A stretch of DNA of 64,000 nt from Clostridia bacterium. Its GTDB lineage: Bacteria > Bacillota > Clostridia > Christensenellales > Aristaeellaceae. The notes below the pieces were generated by a model. That model searched no databases, had not been told where the DNA came from, and worked only from the letters and a program-made list of their open reading frames with translations. Shown here piece by piece: positions 7,732-15,481 of the stretch; the stretch's first letter is position 1; each line of letters starts with the position of its first letter. The stretch covers positions 29,342 to 93,341 of the forward strand of contig JAUMVT010000003.1 of NCBI GenBank assembly GCA_030529995.1, given 5' to 3'. The translations under genes were made by a program, and so were the position numbers.

Positions 7732-9018
7732 ATGAAGAAGTTCCTGACCCTGTTCCTGGCACTGTTGATGGTTATGACGACGGCTGTCAGCTACGCCGAA
7801 GTCACCACCGACGTGATCAAGGAGCCCATCACCATCACCTTCTGGGAAATTCTGGACAACGAAACCTATGACGCTGACCTTCAGAAGGTAGTAGACGCCT
7901 TCAACGCCGGCATCGGCGCTGAATACGGCATCACCGTGGATATGAAGGTCATTTCCGGCGGCACCGAGACCATGGAAACCCAGCTGGTTGCTGCCATCCG
8001 TGCAGGCGCCGGTGTGCCCAATGTGGTCATGACCGAAGCCACCTACGTGCCGGATTATCTGCTGGCCGACGCCATCGTGGATCTGACCCCCTACATTCAG
8101 TCCGCTGAATATGGTCTGGATCTGAGCGACTACTATGACTTCTTCGTGAACCTGGGTTCTTCCTATACGGAAGAAGGCACCTACACTCTGCCCGGCTATG
8201 TGTCCGGCGAAGTGATGTACTACAACAAGACCTTCTTCGAAGAAAACGGCCTGACCGTGCCCACCACCTGGGACGAGATGGTGGAAACCTGCACCAAGAT
8301 CACCGAGATCACCGGCCGTCCTGCTTTCGGCTGGGATGACCCCTTCAAGACCTTCACCACCCTGATTACCCAGGCTGGTGCCGGCTACACCGACTCTCAG
8401 GGCAACATCCTCTTCGGCGGCGACAACCTGCAGATTGCGATTGACGCCATCCAGTGGTACAAGGATCAGATCGACGCCGGCATCTTCCGCACCGCCGGTG
8501 AAGACTACTACTTCTCCGGCCCCTTCGGCCGCGGCGACGTGCAGCTGTACATCGGCTCCGGCAACGAGGCTCAGTGGATCCAGTACAAGATTCCTGACGG
8601 CGTGACCATGGACTGGGCCTGCGCTCCTATCCCTCAGGGCAAGGAAGGCTGGGCTAATGTGCCTGCTGACTACTCCGAGAACTTCGTGTACGCCATCATG
8701 GACACCAACAACGACGAAGCTGCCCGTATGGCTTCCTGGCTCTTCCTCCGCTATCTGGAACAGCCTGAAAACGTGTACGCCACCACCACTTCCGACGCCT
8801 TCATGCCTTACTTGAAGTCCGTTGCTGAGTCTGAAGAGTGGCTGTCCGTGGCCGGCACTGCTCAGAAGGCTGAGAGCGCACAGGCTGATGCCTTCTACAC
8901 CTATGCAGGTTTCGACGGTGCTTCTGCCCTGCGCTCTGACGCCACCACCGCTATTCAGGATATCCTGGTGAACGGCGCAGACGTAACCGAGACCCTGACC
9001 AACCTGGCCAATCGCTGA
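7732..9018 (+). CDS. Extracellular sugar-binding protein of the ABC importer
   Basis: A 428-residue secreted binding protein, family 1 type. The start at 7732 is preceded by GGAGGAGG; a longer in-frame version would swallow the ribosome-binding site. Residues 1-23 form a Sec signal peptide with likely cleavage after SYA. No lipobox cysteine is present, which is unusual for a binding protein in a single-membrane bacterium unless another anchor is used. The mature part has features of sugar-binding proteins: ITITFWEI near the start, the YNKTFFEENGL and VPTTWDEM block near residues 165-185, and a conserved alanine-rich C-terminus. It ends the importer gene set. Confidence 0.9.
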   Translation: MKKFLTLFLALLMVMTTAVSYAEVTTDVIKEPITITFWEILDNETYDADLQKVVDAFNAGIGAEYGITVDMKVISGGTETMETQLVAAIRAGAGVPNVVMTEATYVPDYLLADAIVDLTPYIQSAEYGLDLSDYYDFFVNLGSSYTEEGTYTLPGYVSGEVMYYNKTFFEENGLTVPTTWDEMVETCTKITEITGRPAFGWDDPFKTFTTLITQAGAGYTDSQGNILFGGDNLQIAIDAIQWYKDQIDAGIFRTAGEDYYFSGPFGRGDVQLYIGSGNEAQWIQYKIPDGVTMDWACAPIPQGKEGWANVPADYSENFVYAIMDTNNDEAARMASWLFLRYLEQPENVYATTTSDAFMPYLKSVAESEEWLSVAGTAQKAESAQADAFYTYAGFDGASALRSDATTAIQDILVNGADVTETLTNLANR

Positions 9019-9033
9019 CACTTTGCATAAAAT

Positions 9034-9064
9034 AAGGGGAAGGCAGCGATGCTTTCCCCTTTTT
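9034..9064 (+). terminator. Terminator or attenuator between the binding-protein gene and the RarA-C-like gene
   Basis: AAGGGGAA and TTCCCCTT arms with GCA/TGC inside and a GCGA tetraloop are followed by TTTT. It lies 16 bases after the binding-protein stop. Partial read-through would give less of the downstream protein than of the binding protein. Confidence 0.75.
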
Positions 9065-9100
9065 ATGGAATACAGAACAGATCAAAAGGAGTACCAAACC

Positions 9101-9697
9101 ATGGCTGAGTATTATGATCCTTGGGCTTATACCAAAACCAAGCACGGTCTGAGCGCTGACCTGGTAATTTCCGCACTGCAGAAGTGCATCCGCCGGGGCG
9201 ATGAGCAGACCGCTATGCGCATGGCTTACGAGCTGTATGTCACCTCCCCCTTCCATGAAGACAAGATGTGGACCCGGCTGATGGTGATCCCCATTGAGGA
9301 CATTGGCTTCGGTGATCCCAATGCCTGCGTCATCGTGAAGACCTGCAATGAGCTGCGGAAGGAATATCCCTACGGCGACGGCGACCGCCCTATCTTCTTC
9401 CTGTATGCTATCCGCTATCTGTGCCGGTGCAAGAAGGAACGCTCCACCGACCAGATCAAGAACATCATCATGAAGGAAAACGAGAAGGGCATTGTGCCTG
9501 AAGTGCCTGAATGGACCATCGACATGCACACCAACAAGGGTCGCTTCGAGCTGGGCCGTGACGTGTTCTACTTCATGAACGAAGCCTCCAAGGTGGAACC
9601 CCTGTGGGAAGGCTATGACGACCGGTACTGGAAGCAGCTGTACAAGATCTACGAAGAGGAAGCTGCAGAAGCAAAGAAAAACGAGGAAAAGAAGTAA
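9101..9697 (+). CDS. Stand-alone protein resembling the C-terminal region of RarA/MgsA
   Basis: A 198-residue soluble protein without signal peptide. Residues about 15-160 resemble the C-terminal helical and tetramerisation region of the RarA/MgsA AAA+ ATPases: a start like SADLVISALQKCIRRGDEQTA, then the block of arginine, VIPIEDIG and GDPNA (in RarA: RLV.IASEDIG.ADPNA). The ATPase core with Walker motifs is absent, and the protein ends in a charged tail rich in lysine and glutamate. The start at 9101 follows AAAAGGAG. In full RarA this region mediates oligomer contacts at stalled replication forks; what it does alone is unknown. Its place behind a sugar-importer binding protein is unexplained and may be chance or co-regulation. 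Confidence 0.7.
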   Translation: MAEYYDPWAYTKTKHGLSADLVISALQKCIRRGDEQTAMRMAYELYVTSPFHEDKMWTRLMVIPIEDIGFGDPNACVIVKTCNELRKEYPYGDGDRPIFFLYAIRYLCRCKKERSTDQIKNIIMKENEKGIVPEVPEWTIDMHTNKGRFELGRDVFYFMNEASKVEPLWEGYDDRYWKQLYKIYEEEAAEAKKNEEKK

Positions 9698-9719
9698 GTT
9701 CTTTTCTCGTCACCATGCA

Positions 9720-9761
9720 GCAGCCCTGCACAGGAGTTTTCCCGTGCAGGGCTGTTTTTTA
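9720..9761. terminator. Bidirectional terminator between convergent genes
   Basis: CAGCCCTGCAC and GTGCAGGGCTG arms enclose a 12-base loop and are followed by TTTTTT. It overlaps the stop codon of the opposite-strand C69 gene. Confidence 0.85.
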
Positions 9762-11345
9762 TTTGCTCATGAGTCCATCCAGCAGTGTCAAAGCTGTCTG
9801 GTGTGCCTTTTCCGCCATGGTCTTGCCAAAGGCGGTCGTCTGTGCAGGGTCAAGATTTGCGAACCCTTCGTTGATCTCTGCCTGCAAGGCAGCCAGCGTT
9901 TCCGCTGTTGCCTGCTTTGCTTCCTCCGATACAGGCGTGCCTGTCAGCTCCTCCGCATAAAGGATGTAGCCGCCCAAGCCTTCAAAGGCAAAGTAGTAGG
10001 AATCCCGCCAGTTATCCGGATAGGCCACATAGTAGGTGTCCCCCGTCCGGCGATTGGTGGCGTAGGTATAGAAGCCTTCCGGAGCACCGTCTGCTGTCAG
10101 GGTCTTGGTCACGGTGGCAGTGGACACCTGGTAGCCGGCATACACATTCTCCAGCAACAGGGGATAATAAGGCACGAACACGTTATAGGCCATGTTGCCT
10201 ACGCCTACCCAGCCAACGGTGCCGGTTTCCACAGGATTGTCAGCAAAGAGCTGGAAAATCTCAATTTCCTGATTGCTGGGCTTGCCAACACTGGACAGTT
10301 TATAGAAGCCGAACACATCATCCTTCGTCAGCTTCCTGTCTGCGGTGATGTTGGTGTACATGGGCACGATGGCATTGTCCTTCACATTGCTGATGGTAAA
10401 CAGGGCATTATCCTGATATAGGTCTTCCGCCGTCAGCGTCACCTGAGCATTCAGGTAAGTGAGCCCATCCGTCATGCGAGGCGCACCCACCCGGGGGGAT
10501 TCCTCCGTACCCAGATTTGCGTAAGAAGCACGATAGTTAATCTGATTCTCCGCCGCATCACCAACGAAGGTGCCTGCTTCCTGTGCCACTTCAATCAGCC
10601 GGGAAGAGGCAATCACGTTTTCCGTATCATCCAGGTCGATCAGGCCAATCACCGACAAGTTCGGCTCCAGGAACATCATGTCGTTATTCAGCTTAATGGC
10701 AATGAACTGGGTGCCGGAGCAATTTTCCACATACCATACTTCCTGCTGATCGCAAATGAACAGACCGGAATCGAAGTAAGCGCCGTAATCCGTATAAATC
10801 TCTGCCAGCAGTTCCACGCCTTCCCGAGCGGAAGCGGACTCCGCCAGCAGGATGGTGGGAATATCCGTCTCCTCAATGCCTACCTTGCCGTCTACCTTGG
10901 TCTGCACGTTGGGATCCACTGCCTTAACCTGCTCGTTGCCGGAAATGGTCTCCGTAGCGGAAACGGAAACGCCCATTTCATTGGTGCCGAACTCCGTGTA
11001 GGAGAAGTGGGTAGGGTTCTCTTCTCCGCACTCCGGGCAGGCGCCATTGTAAATATCATTGGTGAAGTACGTGAAGCGATAACTGTCCCGGCGGAAGGTC
11101 CACTCAAACTCCCCGTATTCCGGGCAGCCGCGCCATTGATCCCCAGCCTTGAATGCCCCTGCTTCGGAGATAAACCACAACTTATTCATATCCGAACCGT
11201 AATCCTCCGTGCGGGCAACAAAGGGCGTACCTTCCTCTGTCAGAGAGCCTCCCACATACAGCGTTGTGCAGGCAGATGCGGTTGCTGCCGTGCCCATCAT
11301 CATGCAGGCCAGTGCGGCTACCGCCAGTTTTTTGATTCCTTTCAT
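9759..11345 (-). CDS. Secreted C69 family dipeptidase (PepD type)
   Basis: A 528-residue Ntn-hydrolase of peptidase family C69. The start at 11345 is preceded by GGGGAGG; a longer frame to 11408 has no site. Residues 1-25 are a Sec signal peptide ending in ASA, and the next residue is Cys26 in CTTLYVG, the N-terminal nucleophile of the family. Signal peptidase would thus directly create the active enzyme. The family motif VARTEDYG follows near residue 45. It should cleave dipeptides outside the membrane. A strong promoter lies at 11442-11470. The gene stands alone, convergent with the RarA-C-like gene. Confidence 0.9.
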   Translation of the reverse strand: MKGIKKLAVAALACMMMGTAATASACTTLYVGGSLTEEGTPFVARTEDYGSDMNKLWFISEAGAFKAGDQWRGCPEYGEFEWTFRRDSYRFTYFTNDIYNGACPECGEENPTHFSYTEFGTNEMGVSVSATETISGNEQVKAVDPNVQTKVDGKVGIEETDIPTILLAESASAREGVELLAEIYTDYGAYFDSGLFICDQQEVWYVENCSGTQFIAIKLNNDMMFLEPNLSVIGLIDLDDTENVIASSRLIEVAQEAGTFVGDAAENQINYRASYANLGTEESPRVGAPRMTDGLTYLNAQVTLTAEDLYQDNALFTISNVKDNAIVPMYTNITADRKLTKDDVFGFYKLSSVGKPSNQEIEIFQLFADNPVETGTVGWVGVGNMAYNVFVPYYPLLLENVYAGYQVSTATVTKTLTADGAPEGFYTYATNRRTGDTYYVAYPDNWRDSYYFAFEGLGGYILYAEELTGTPVSEEAKQATAETLAALQAEINEGFANLDPAQTTAFGKTMAEKAHQTALTLLDGLMSK

Positions 11346-11441
11346 ACAACCATGCCTCCCCTTCCCAAGTAAAAGCGTTTCTTGATCACAATGTGCCTGC
11401 TTCTGCACGTCAGTGCTTTAGCATAGTAAATTGTTGAACTT

Positions 11442-11470
11442 ATAATAAACACTTTTCTCTCAAATGTCAA
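11442..11470 (-). promoter_or_regulatory. Sigma-A promoter of the C69 gene
   Basis: On the minus strand TTGACA (11465-11470) and TATTAT (11442-11447) are 17 bases apart. The start codon is about 95 bases downstream. Confidence 0.8.
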
Positions 11471-11501
11471 CACCTTTTTTCACAACTTTTTGTTCAAGTG
11501 C

Positions 11502-11530
11502 TTGTCATAAAGATAACAATTTGATATAAT
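11502..11530 (+). promoter_or_regulatory. Sigma-A promoter of the split-barrel gene
   Basis: TTGTCA (11502-11507) and TATAAT (11525-11530) are separated by 17 bases, 50 bases before the start codon at 11580. It faces away from the C69 promoter, so the two genes are divergent. Confidence 0.85.
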
Positions 11531-11579
11531 GATGATTACAGAAGTTTTTTCTTCTCAATAAGGAAAGGGTGGTTTTATC

Positions 11580-12074
11580 ATGACAAAGCGTTTGGTTTCT
11601 CTGCTGCTGGTTCTTGCCCTGTTTATCCCCGTGGCTGCCTTCGCTGAAGAGGATGCTGTTTCCTCTGCCTCCGTGGCCAACTTCTACGGCGACTATGCCC
11701 TCACCGGCGATGACCTGATGAATGCGGTGAACTCCTTCTCCGGCTTCTATCTGGTAAGCACCGTGAACCCTGACGGCACGGCCAACTCTGCCTACTTCAT
11801 CTTCGCCATCACCAAGTATGAAGACAAGTACTATCTGCGCCTGGGTCTGGCCGAGAACCAGTCCAAGCTCAATCTGGAAGCAAACGGCTGCGGCGTGGCT
11901 GTGTATGCCGCCACTCCCTCCACTGAAGAAGGCGCAAAGCCCTATGCCGTTTCCGGCGCTCGCATGACCTTCTCCAAGGTAACGGATGCCGCTGTGGAAG
12001 AAGCATTGGTGAAGGAATCCGGCAGTGATACCGCCATGTTCTTTGAAATCACCAACGTTGCTCCTCTGGGCTAA
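11580..12074 (+). CDS. Secreted protein resembling an FMN-binding split barrel (PNPOx-like)
   Basis: A 164-residue protein with a Sec signal peptide at residues 1-22 (cleavage after AFA). The mature part has the order of a pyridoxamine-phosphate-oxidase-like split barrel: a short helix, then FYLVSTVNPDGTANSAYFIF, a second strand with YYLRLGLAENQSKLNLE and GCGVAVYA. This is the pattern of flavin- or haem-binding proteins of that fold. Proteins of the fold are normally cytoplasmic, so export is odd. AAGGAAAGGGTGG precedes the ATG. It is a single-gene unit between its own promoter and a terminator. Function cannot be named. Confidence 0.7.
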   Translation: MTKRLVSLLLVLALFIPVAAFAEEDAVSSASVANFYGDYALTGDDLMNAVNSFSGFYLVSTVNPDGTANSAYFIFAITKYEDKYYLRLGLAENQSKLNLEANGCGVAVYAATPSTEEGAKPYAVSGARMTFSKVTDAAVEEALVKESGSDTAMFFEITNVAPLG

Positions 12075-12091
12075 TCGGACTTGCTGTAAAC

Positions 12092-12136
12092 AAAGAACGG
12101 AGTTGTCCTCGTCATGAGGCCAGCTCCGTTCTTTTA
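12092..12136. terminator. Bidirectional terminator
   Basis: AAAGAACGGAGTTG pairs with the later arm CAGCTCCGTTCTTT around a 14-base loop. It serves the split-barrel gene on the + strand and overlaps the stop of the histidine kinase on the minus strand. Confidence 0.8.
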
Positions 12137-13360
12137 TTTGGGCATTTCCACGCTTACCCGAAAAGTCTGTGCATCCGGGTAGGTAATGGTCAATTGTCCG
12201 CCGTGCATCTGCACAATACGCTCCACAGCAGATAGGCCGATGCCTGCTCCCCCGGCGCTTTGGGTGCGTGCCGTGTTGCCTCTGGCAAACCGTGCTGTCA
12301 GCGTCTGTGGAGACTGGGCAGGCAGGTACTCCACCGTGTTTTCCATGCGGAGAAGGATTCTCCTGCCCTTGGCTTCCGCACTGAGGGAAAGTTTTCCCCC
12401 TTCATTGGCGTACCGGACGGCATTATCCATCAGCAGCGCCAGCATCTGCTCCAAAGGCTTTTCCCAGCCATGAAGGATCAGATCATCCTGCACGGTCAGG
12501 GAAGAAACCAGCTTTCTCTGCGCCATGGCAGGGCCATAGTTTTCCCACTGGTTGCGGATCAGGCAGGACAAATCAATTTCAGACTTTCTCCTGCCTGTTT
12601 CGCATTCCTCAAGGCGAGCCATCATCAGCAGCTGACCGATGAGCTTTTCCAGCCGATCCACCTGGCAGCGAATATTGCCGCTCCACTTGCTCTTGCTCTC
12701 CAGCAGTTCCATGGTGTCCAAGTTCGCCCGGATGATGGCCACAGGGGTTTTCAACTCGTGACTGGCATCGGTGATGAACCGTTTCTGTGCCTCCCCATTG
12801 CGAACAAAAGCATCCGCCACCTTGGAGGACACCGGCAGCAAAATCAGGAACAGCAGCATCGTCAAGGCTGCTACTACCACGGCTGCGCTGCGCATCATGC
12901 GGTACAGTCCTTGCAGCTGAATGGAAATATCCAGCAGGATCATGTGCACGGTGCCGTCTCCGTTATGCACCATGGCAAACTTATAGGAACCAATCTTTCC
13001 GCTGTCCTTGCTGCTCTTGGCGGCCTGCTGTACGTATTGCTGAACGCTGACCACCGCATCCTCTGCAATGCCCCGCTGTTCAATGGTCAGTACGTTTCCG
13101 TCGCTGTCCATGGTAATGTCATAAAAGCCGGAAGGAATGCTTCGGTCATTGGGCGTGTAGCCGAACATAGGCGGCGGCGCCGCTTGGGAAAAACTTTGCT
13201 GCTCTTCCCCCGTGGACAGCATGGCCTGGAGGAAATCCGTTGATTCCTGCTCGATCTGCCGATAACTGAAGTAGAAAATCCCTGCCACCGCAAAGACCAT
13301 CACAATCAGAAAAGCCAGCATGGCGCCGCAGATAATGCGGCTGCGGTAATATCGCTTCAT
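12134..13360 (-). CDS. Sensor histidine kinase without HAMP domain
   Basis: A 408-residue membrane kinase. Two membrane segments (about residues 10-32 and 155-178) bracket a 120-residue extracellular sensor. The second segment runs almost directly into the dimerisation helix, leaving no room for a HAMP domain. The H-box SHELKTPVAI is near residue 210, followed by the N-box LMDNAVRYANEGG and the glycine-rich ATP lid. Its ATG overlaps the regulator stop by 4 bases, so kinase follows regulator in one operon. The pair lies directly downstream of the GldF/GldG-like ABC genes and may control them. Confidence 0.9.
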   Translation of the reverse strand: MKRYYRSRIICGAMLAFLIVMVFAVAGIFYFSYRQIEQESTDFLQAMLSTGEEQQSFSQAAPPPMFGYTPNDRSIPSGFYDITMDSDGNVLTIEQRGIAEDAVVSVQQYVQQAAKSSKDSGKIGSYKFAMVHNGDGTVHMILLDISIQLQGLYRMMRSAAVVVAALTMLLFLILLPVSSKVADAFVRNGEAQKRFITDASHELKTPVAIIRANLDTMELLESKSKWSGNIRCQVDRLEKLIGQLLMMARLEECETGRRKSEIDLSCLIRNQWENYGPAMAQRKLVSSLTVQDDLILHGWEKPLEQMLALLMDNAVRYANEGGKLSLSAEAKGRRILLRMENTVEYLPAQSPQTLTARFARGNTARTQSAGGAGIGLSAVERIVQMHGGQLTITYPDAQTFRVSVEMPK

Positions 13361-14031
13361 GTTGTTTTCACCAGCGCATACCCTACGCCCCGGCGGGAAT
13401 GAATGGTGGCTGTCGCCCCCAGCTCCTCCAGCTTCTTGCGCAGGTAAGAAATATGGGACCACACCGTGCCTTGCCCTGTCGGAGCATCCATGCCCCAGAC
13501 ACGATCCAGCAGGGTTTCCGCCGAGAAGAACACACCGGGATTGCGCATCAGCAGCTCCATCAGCTGATATTCCCGGTGACTCAAGGTGCTGTCTTTACTG
13601 CCATTGGACAGGACGCGCCGTCCGGACTCCAGCGTAACCCCTGCAAAGGTCAACGCATCCGCCCGATAGCTGCCCCCACGGCGAAGCATGGCACGAACCC
13701 GCACCAGGAGTTCCGGCAGGTCAAAGGGCTTGGGCAAATAATCGTCCGCTCCGGCTTCAAAGCCAGCCACCTTGTCCTCCAGCTCTCCCTTGGCTGTTAA
13801 GAGAAGCACCGGGGTGCGGCTGCCTGCTTCCCGCAATTTCTTTACCACGGTAATGCCGTCCATGCCCGGCATCATGATATCCAGAATGCAGCCGTCAAAG
13901 GCCGTTTCCTGGGTTCGTGACAGGGCTTCACTGCCGTTGGAAACCCATTCCACCGAATATTGATGATAACGCAGAAATTCCACCACAGCCTCTGCCATGG
14001 CCGGTTCATCTTCTGCAAGCAAAAGCAGCAT
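13357..14031 (-). CDS. OmpR-family response regulator
   Basis: A 224-residue regulator. The receiver domain (residues 1-115) has the acidic pair EDE near residue 8, the phospho-acceptor aspartate in CILDIMMPGMDG and the lysine in PKPFD. The C-terminal winged helix (about 125-222) is of the OmpR type with VWGMDAPTGQGTVWSHISYLRKKL. GGAGG precedes the ATG. It is followed by its kinase with a 4-base overlap. Direct repeats at 14071-14087 upstream resemble those in front of the ABC operon at 18881-18898. Confidence 0.92.
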   Translation of the reverse strand: MLLLLAEDEPAMAEAVVEFLRYHQYSVEWVSNGSEALSRTQETAFDGCILDIMMPGMDGITVVKKLREAGSRTPVLLLTAKGELEDKVAGFEAGADDYLPKPFDLPELLVRVRAMLRRGGSYRADALTFAGVTLESGRRVLSNGSKDSTLSHREYQLMELLMRNPGVFFSAETLLDRVWGMDAPTGQGTVWSHISYLRKKLEELGATATIHSRRGVGYALVKTT

Positions 14032-14070
14032 GTTGCCTCACCCCTCCAAAGTGAAGCATAGCAGGAAAAA

Positions 14071-14087
14071 GTGACCAGACCGTGAAC
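14071..14087 (-). promoter_or_regulatory. Direct-repeat candidate for response-regulator binding
   Basis: On the + strand GTGACC (14071-14076) and GTGAAC (14082-14087) start 11 bases apart, the spacing typical of OmpR-type dimers. A TATGCT box follows 10 bases downstream on the minus strand. This suggests autoregulation of the regulator-kinase operon. Confidence 0.4.
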
Positions 14088-14098
14088 AGAATAAGAAC

Positions 14099-14132
14099 AA
14101 GGAGTTCACCGACGCAATTCAGTGAACTCCCT
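14099..14132 (-). terminator. Hairpin after the DUF4340 gene
   Basis: GGGAGTTCAC and GTGAACTCC arms are followed on the minus strand by TTGTTCTTATT, a weak U-tract. It probably ends the ABC operon with some read-through into the two-component genes. Confidence 0.6.
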
Positions 14133-14149
14133 ATTCTTCCTATTGCTTA

Positions 14150-15481
14150 TTACAGCATGGACTTAATGGTACGAACCAGAGTATCCATGGTATCGGCAGA
14201 AACCAGCAGAGTCTTTTCGCCGTCTACCAGTGCCTGATAGCTGTCGGCACTGTATTCACGAATGACCACGGTGATTTCCCGTCCTGCCTCATCCTGTGCG
14301 GTAATGGTCAGCACCGTATCGCCATCCGTTGCTTCGGTCAGGCGATCCGTAGCGGTCAGGGCAGTGATCTTGCTCCACAGGGTTTCATCCGCTTCGGAAG
14401 TGTCCGTTGCCGTATCGGTGGCGGTGGCTTCCGTTTCTTCCTCCGCCTTCACGATGGTGTAGGTTCCCTTGCCGGTCTCCAAGGTAGCGGTCTTCAGAGT
14501 GCTCCAGGGCAGGGGCACAAGGGCAGTAATCCACATGTCATCGCTGTTGGCACTCAGCAGGCTGCTGACGTCATCCGCTTCCACGGTGTAGACCATGGAG
14601 GAGCCGGGCAGACGGGCATACCGGTTGCCTTCCGCATCCTCGCCGCCAATCAGTAGGGTCATGGTAGCATCCCCATCCCCCGTCAGGGTGATCACGGTGG
14701 CACTCGCATCGTCCAGCTGGTAGGTGGCCAATTCATCCTCCGTGGCGGCAGCAGTGACCAGTTCATTCCACGCAATGCCCTTAGCTGCGGAAACCAGTGC
14801 TTCTACCTTGGAGGCTGTCAGAGGTGCATCGGTAGCGGCATCATACCACAGCTGATCCGGGTTCACGGTGATGCTTTCCGACTTCTTCACTGCCGCAAAG
14901 GTAGTGCCCACCGTGATGGAAGAAGCTTCGCTGATGGTCGGGATCTCCTCCATGGCCACCAGATCCTTCTGGGTCTTGTTGAAGGTAGTGGACAGGGATG
15001 TTGCAATGGTATAAATCACATTGTCCTGGGTGCTCAGCTTCAGGTAATAGCCATCGGCGAAGGGCGTAGCGTCACCCATGGTGTAGGTGGTGGTGCTTGC
15101 GTCCTTCCAGGTGGCAGTCACGGTAATGGTCGGCGTATCCAGACCATAATCCGCCAGGCTGGTCACGTCTTCCAATTTGCGGGTGCCCTGCAGTGCCAGC
15201 AGCTTATCTGCCAAGGTCTGCACCGCAGACTGATCCACCGGCCATGCCGGGGTATCCGTGGTTGTCCATTCGCCATCATCATTCAGGGTGAAGGCCAAGG
15301 TGGTATCCTCCGTTGTCCAGCTGATGCCGGTCAGGTCATCCGCCGTTTTCGCCGTCAGGTCAAAGGTGCCGGATGTTTCCGAAACGGAGGTGGTTTGATT
15401 GGACTGCTTTACGGCATAATAGCCGCCCAGCATAACCGCCAGCACAATCAGCAGTGCCAGCATTTTCTTTCCTCTGTTCAC
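14150..15481 (-). CDS. DUF4340 domain protein of the GldFG-like ABC cluster
   Basis: A 443-residue protein with one N-terminal membrane anchor (residues 5-25) and a large extracellular part containing DUF4340-type repeats (DLTGISWTTEDTTLAFTLNDDG and a later copy). The last 120 residues include a threonine- and alanine-rich linker. The start is GTG, overlapping the GldG-like stop by 4 bases (GTGA). DUF4340 proteins regularly accompany GldF/GldG-type transporters, where they seem to be the accessory subunit outside the membrane. The transported substrate is unknown. It is the last gene of the four-gene ABC operon. Confidence 0.88.
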   Translation of the reverse strand: MNRGKKMLALLIVLAVMLGGYYAVKQSNQTTSVSETSGTFDLTAKTADDLTGISWTTEDTTLAFTLNDDGEWTTTDTPAWPVDQSAVQTLADKLLALQGTRKLEDVTSLADYGLDTPTITVTATWKDASTTTYTMGDATPFADGYYLKLSTQDNVIYTIATSLSTTFNKTQKDLVAMEEIPTISEASSITVGTTFAAVKKSESITVNPDQLWYDAATDAPLTASKVEALVSAAKGIAWNELVTAAATEDELATYQLDDASATVITLTGDGDATMTLLIGGEDAEGNRYARLPGSSMVYTVEADDVSSLLSANSDDMWITALVPLPWSTLKTATLETGKGTYTIVKAEEETEATATDTATDTSEADETLWSKITALTATDRLTEATDGDTVLTITAQDEAGREITVVIREYSADSYQALVDGEKTLLVSADTMDTLVRTIKSML

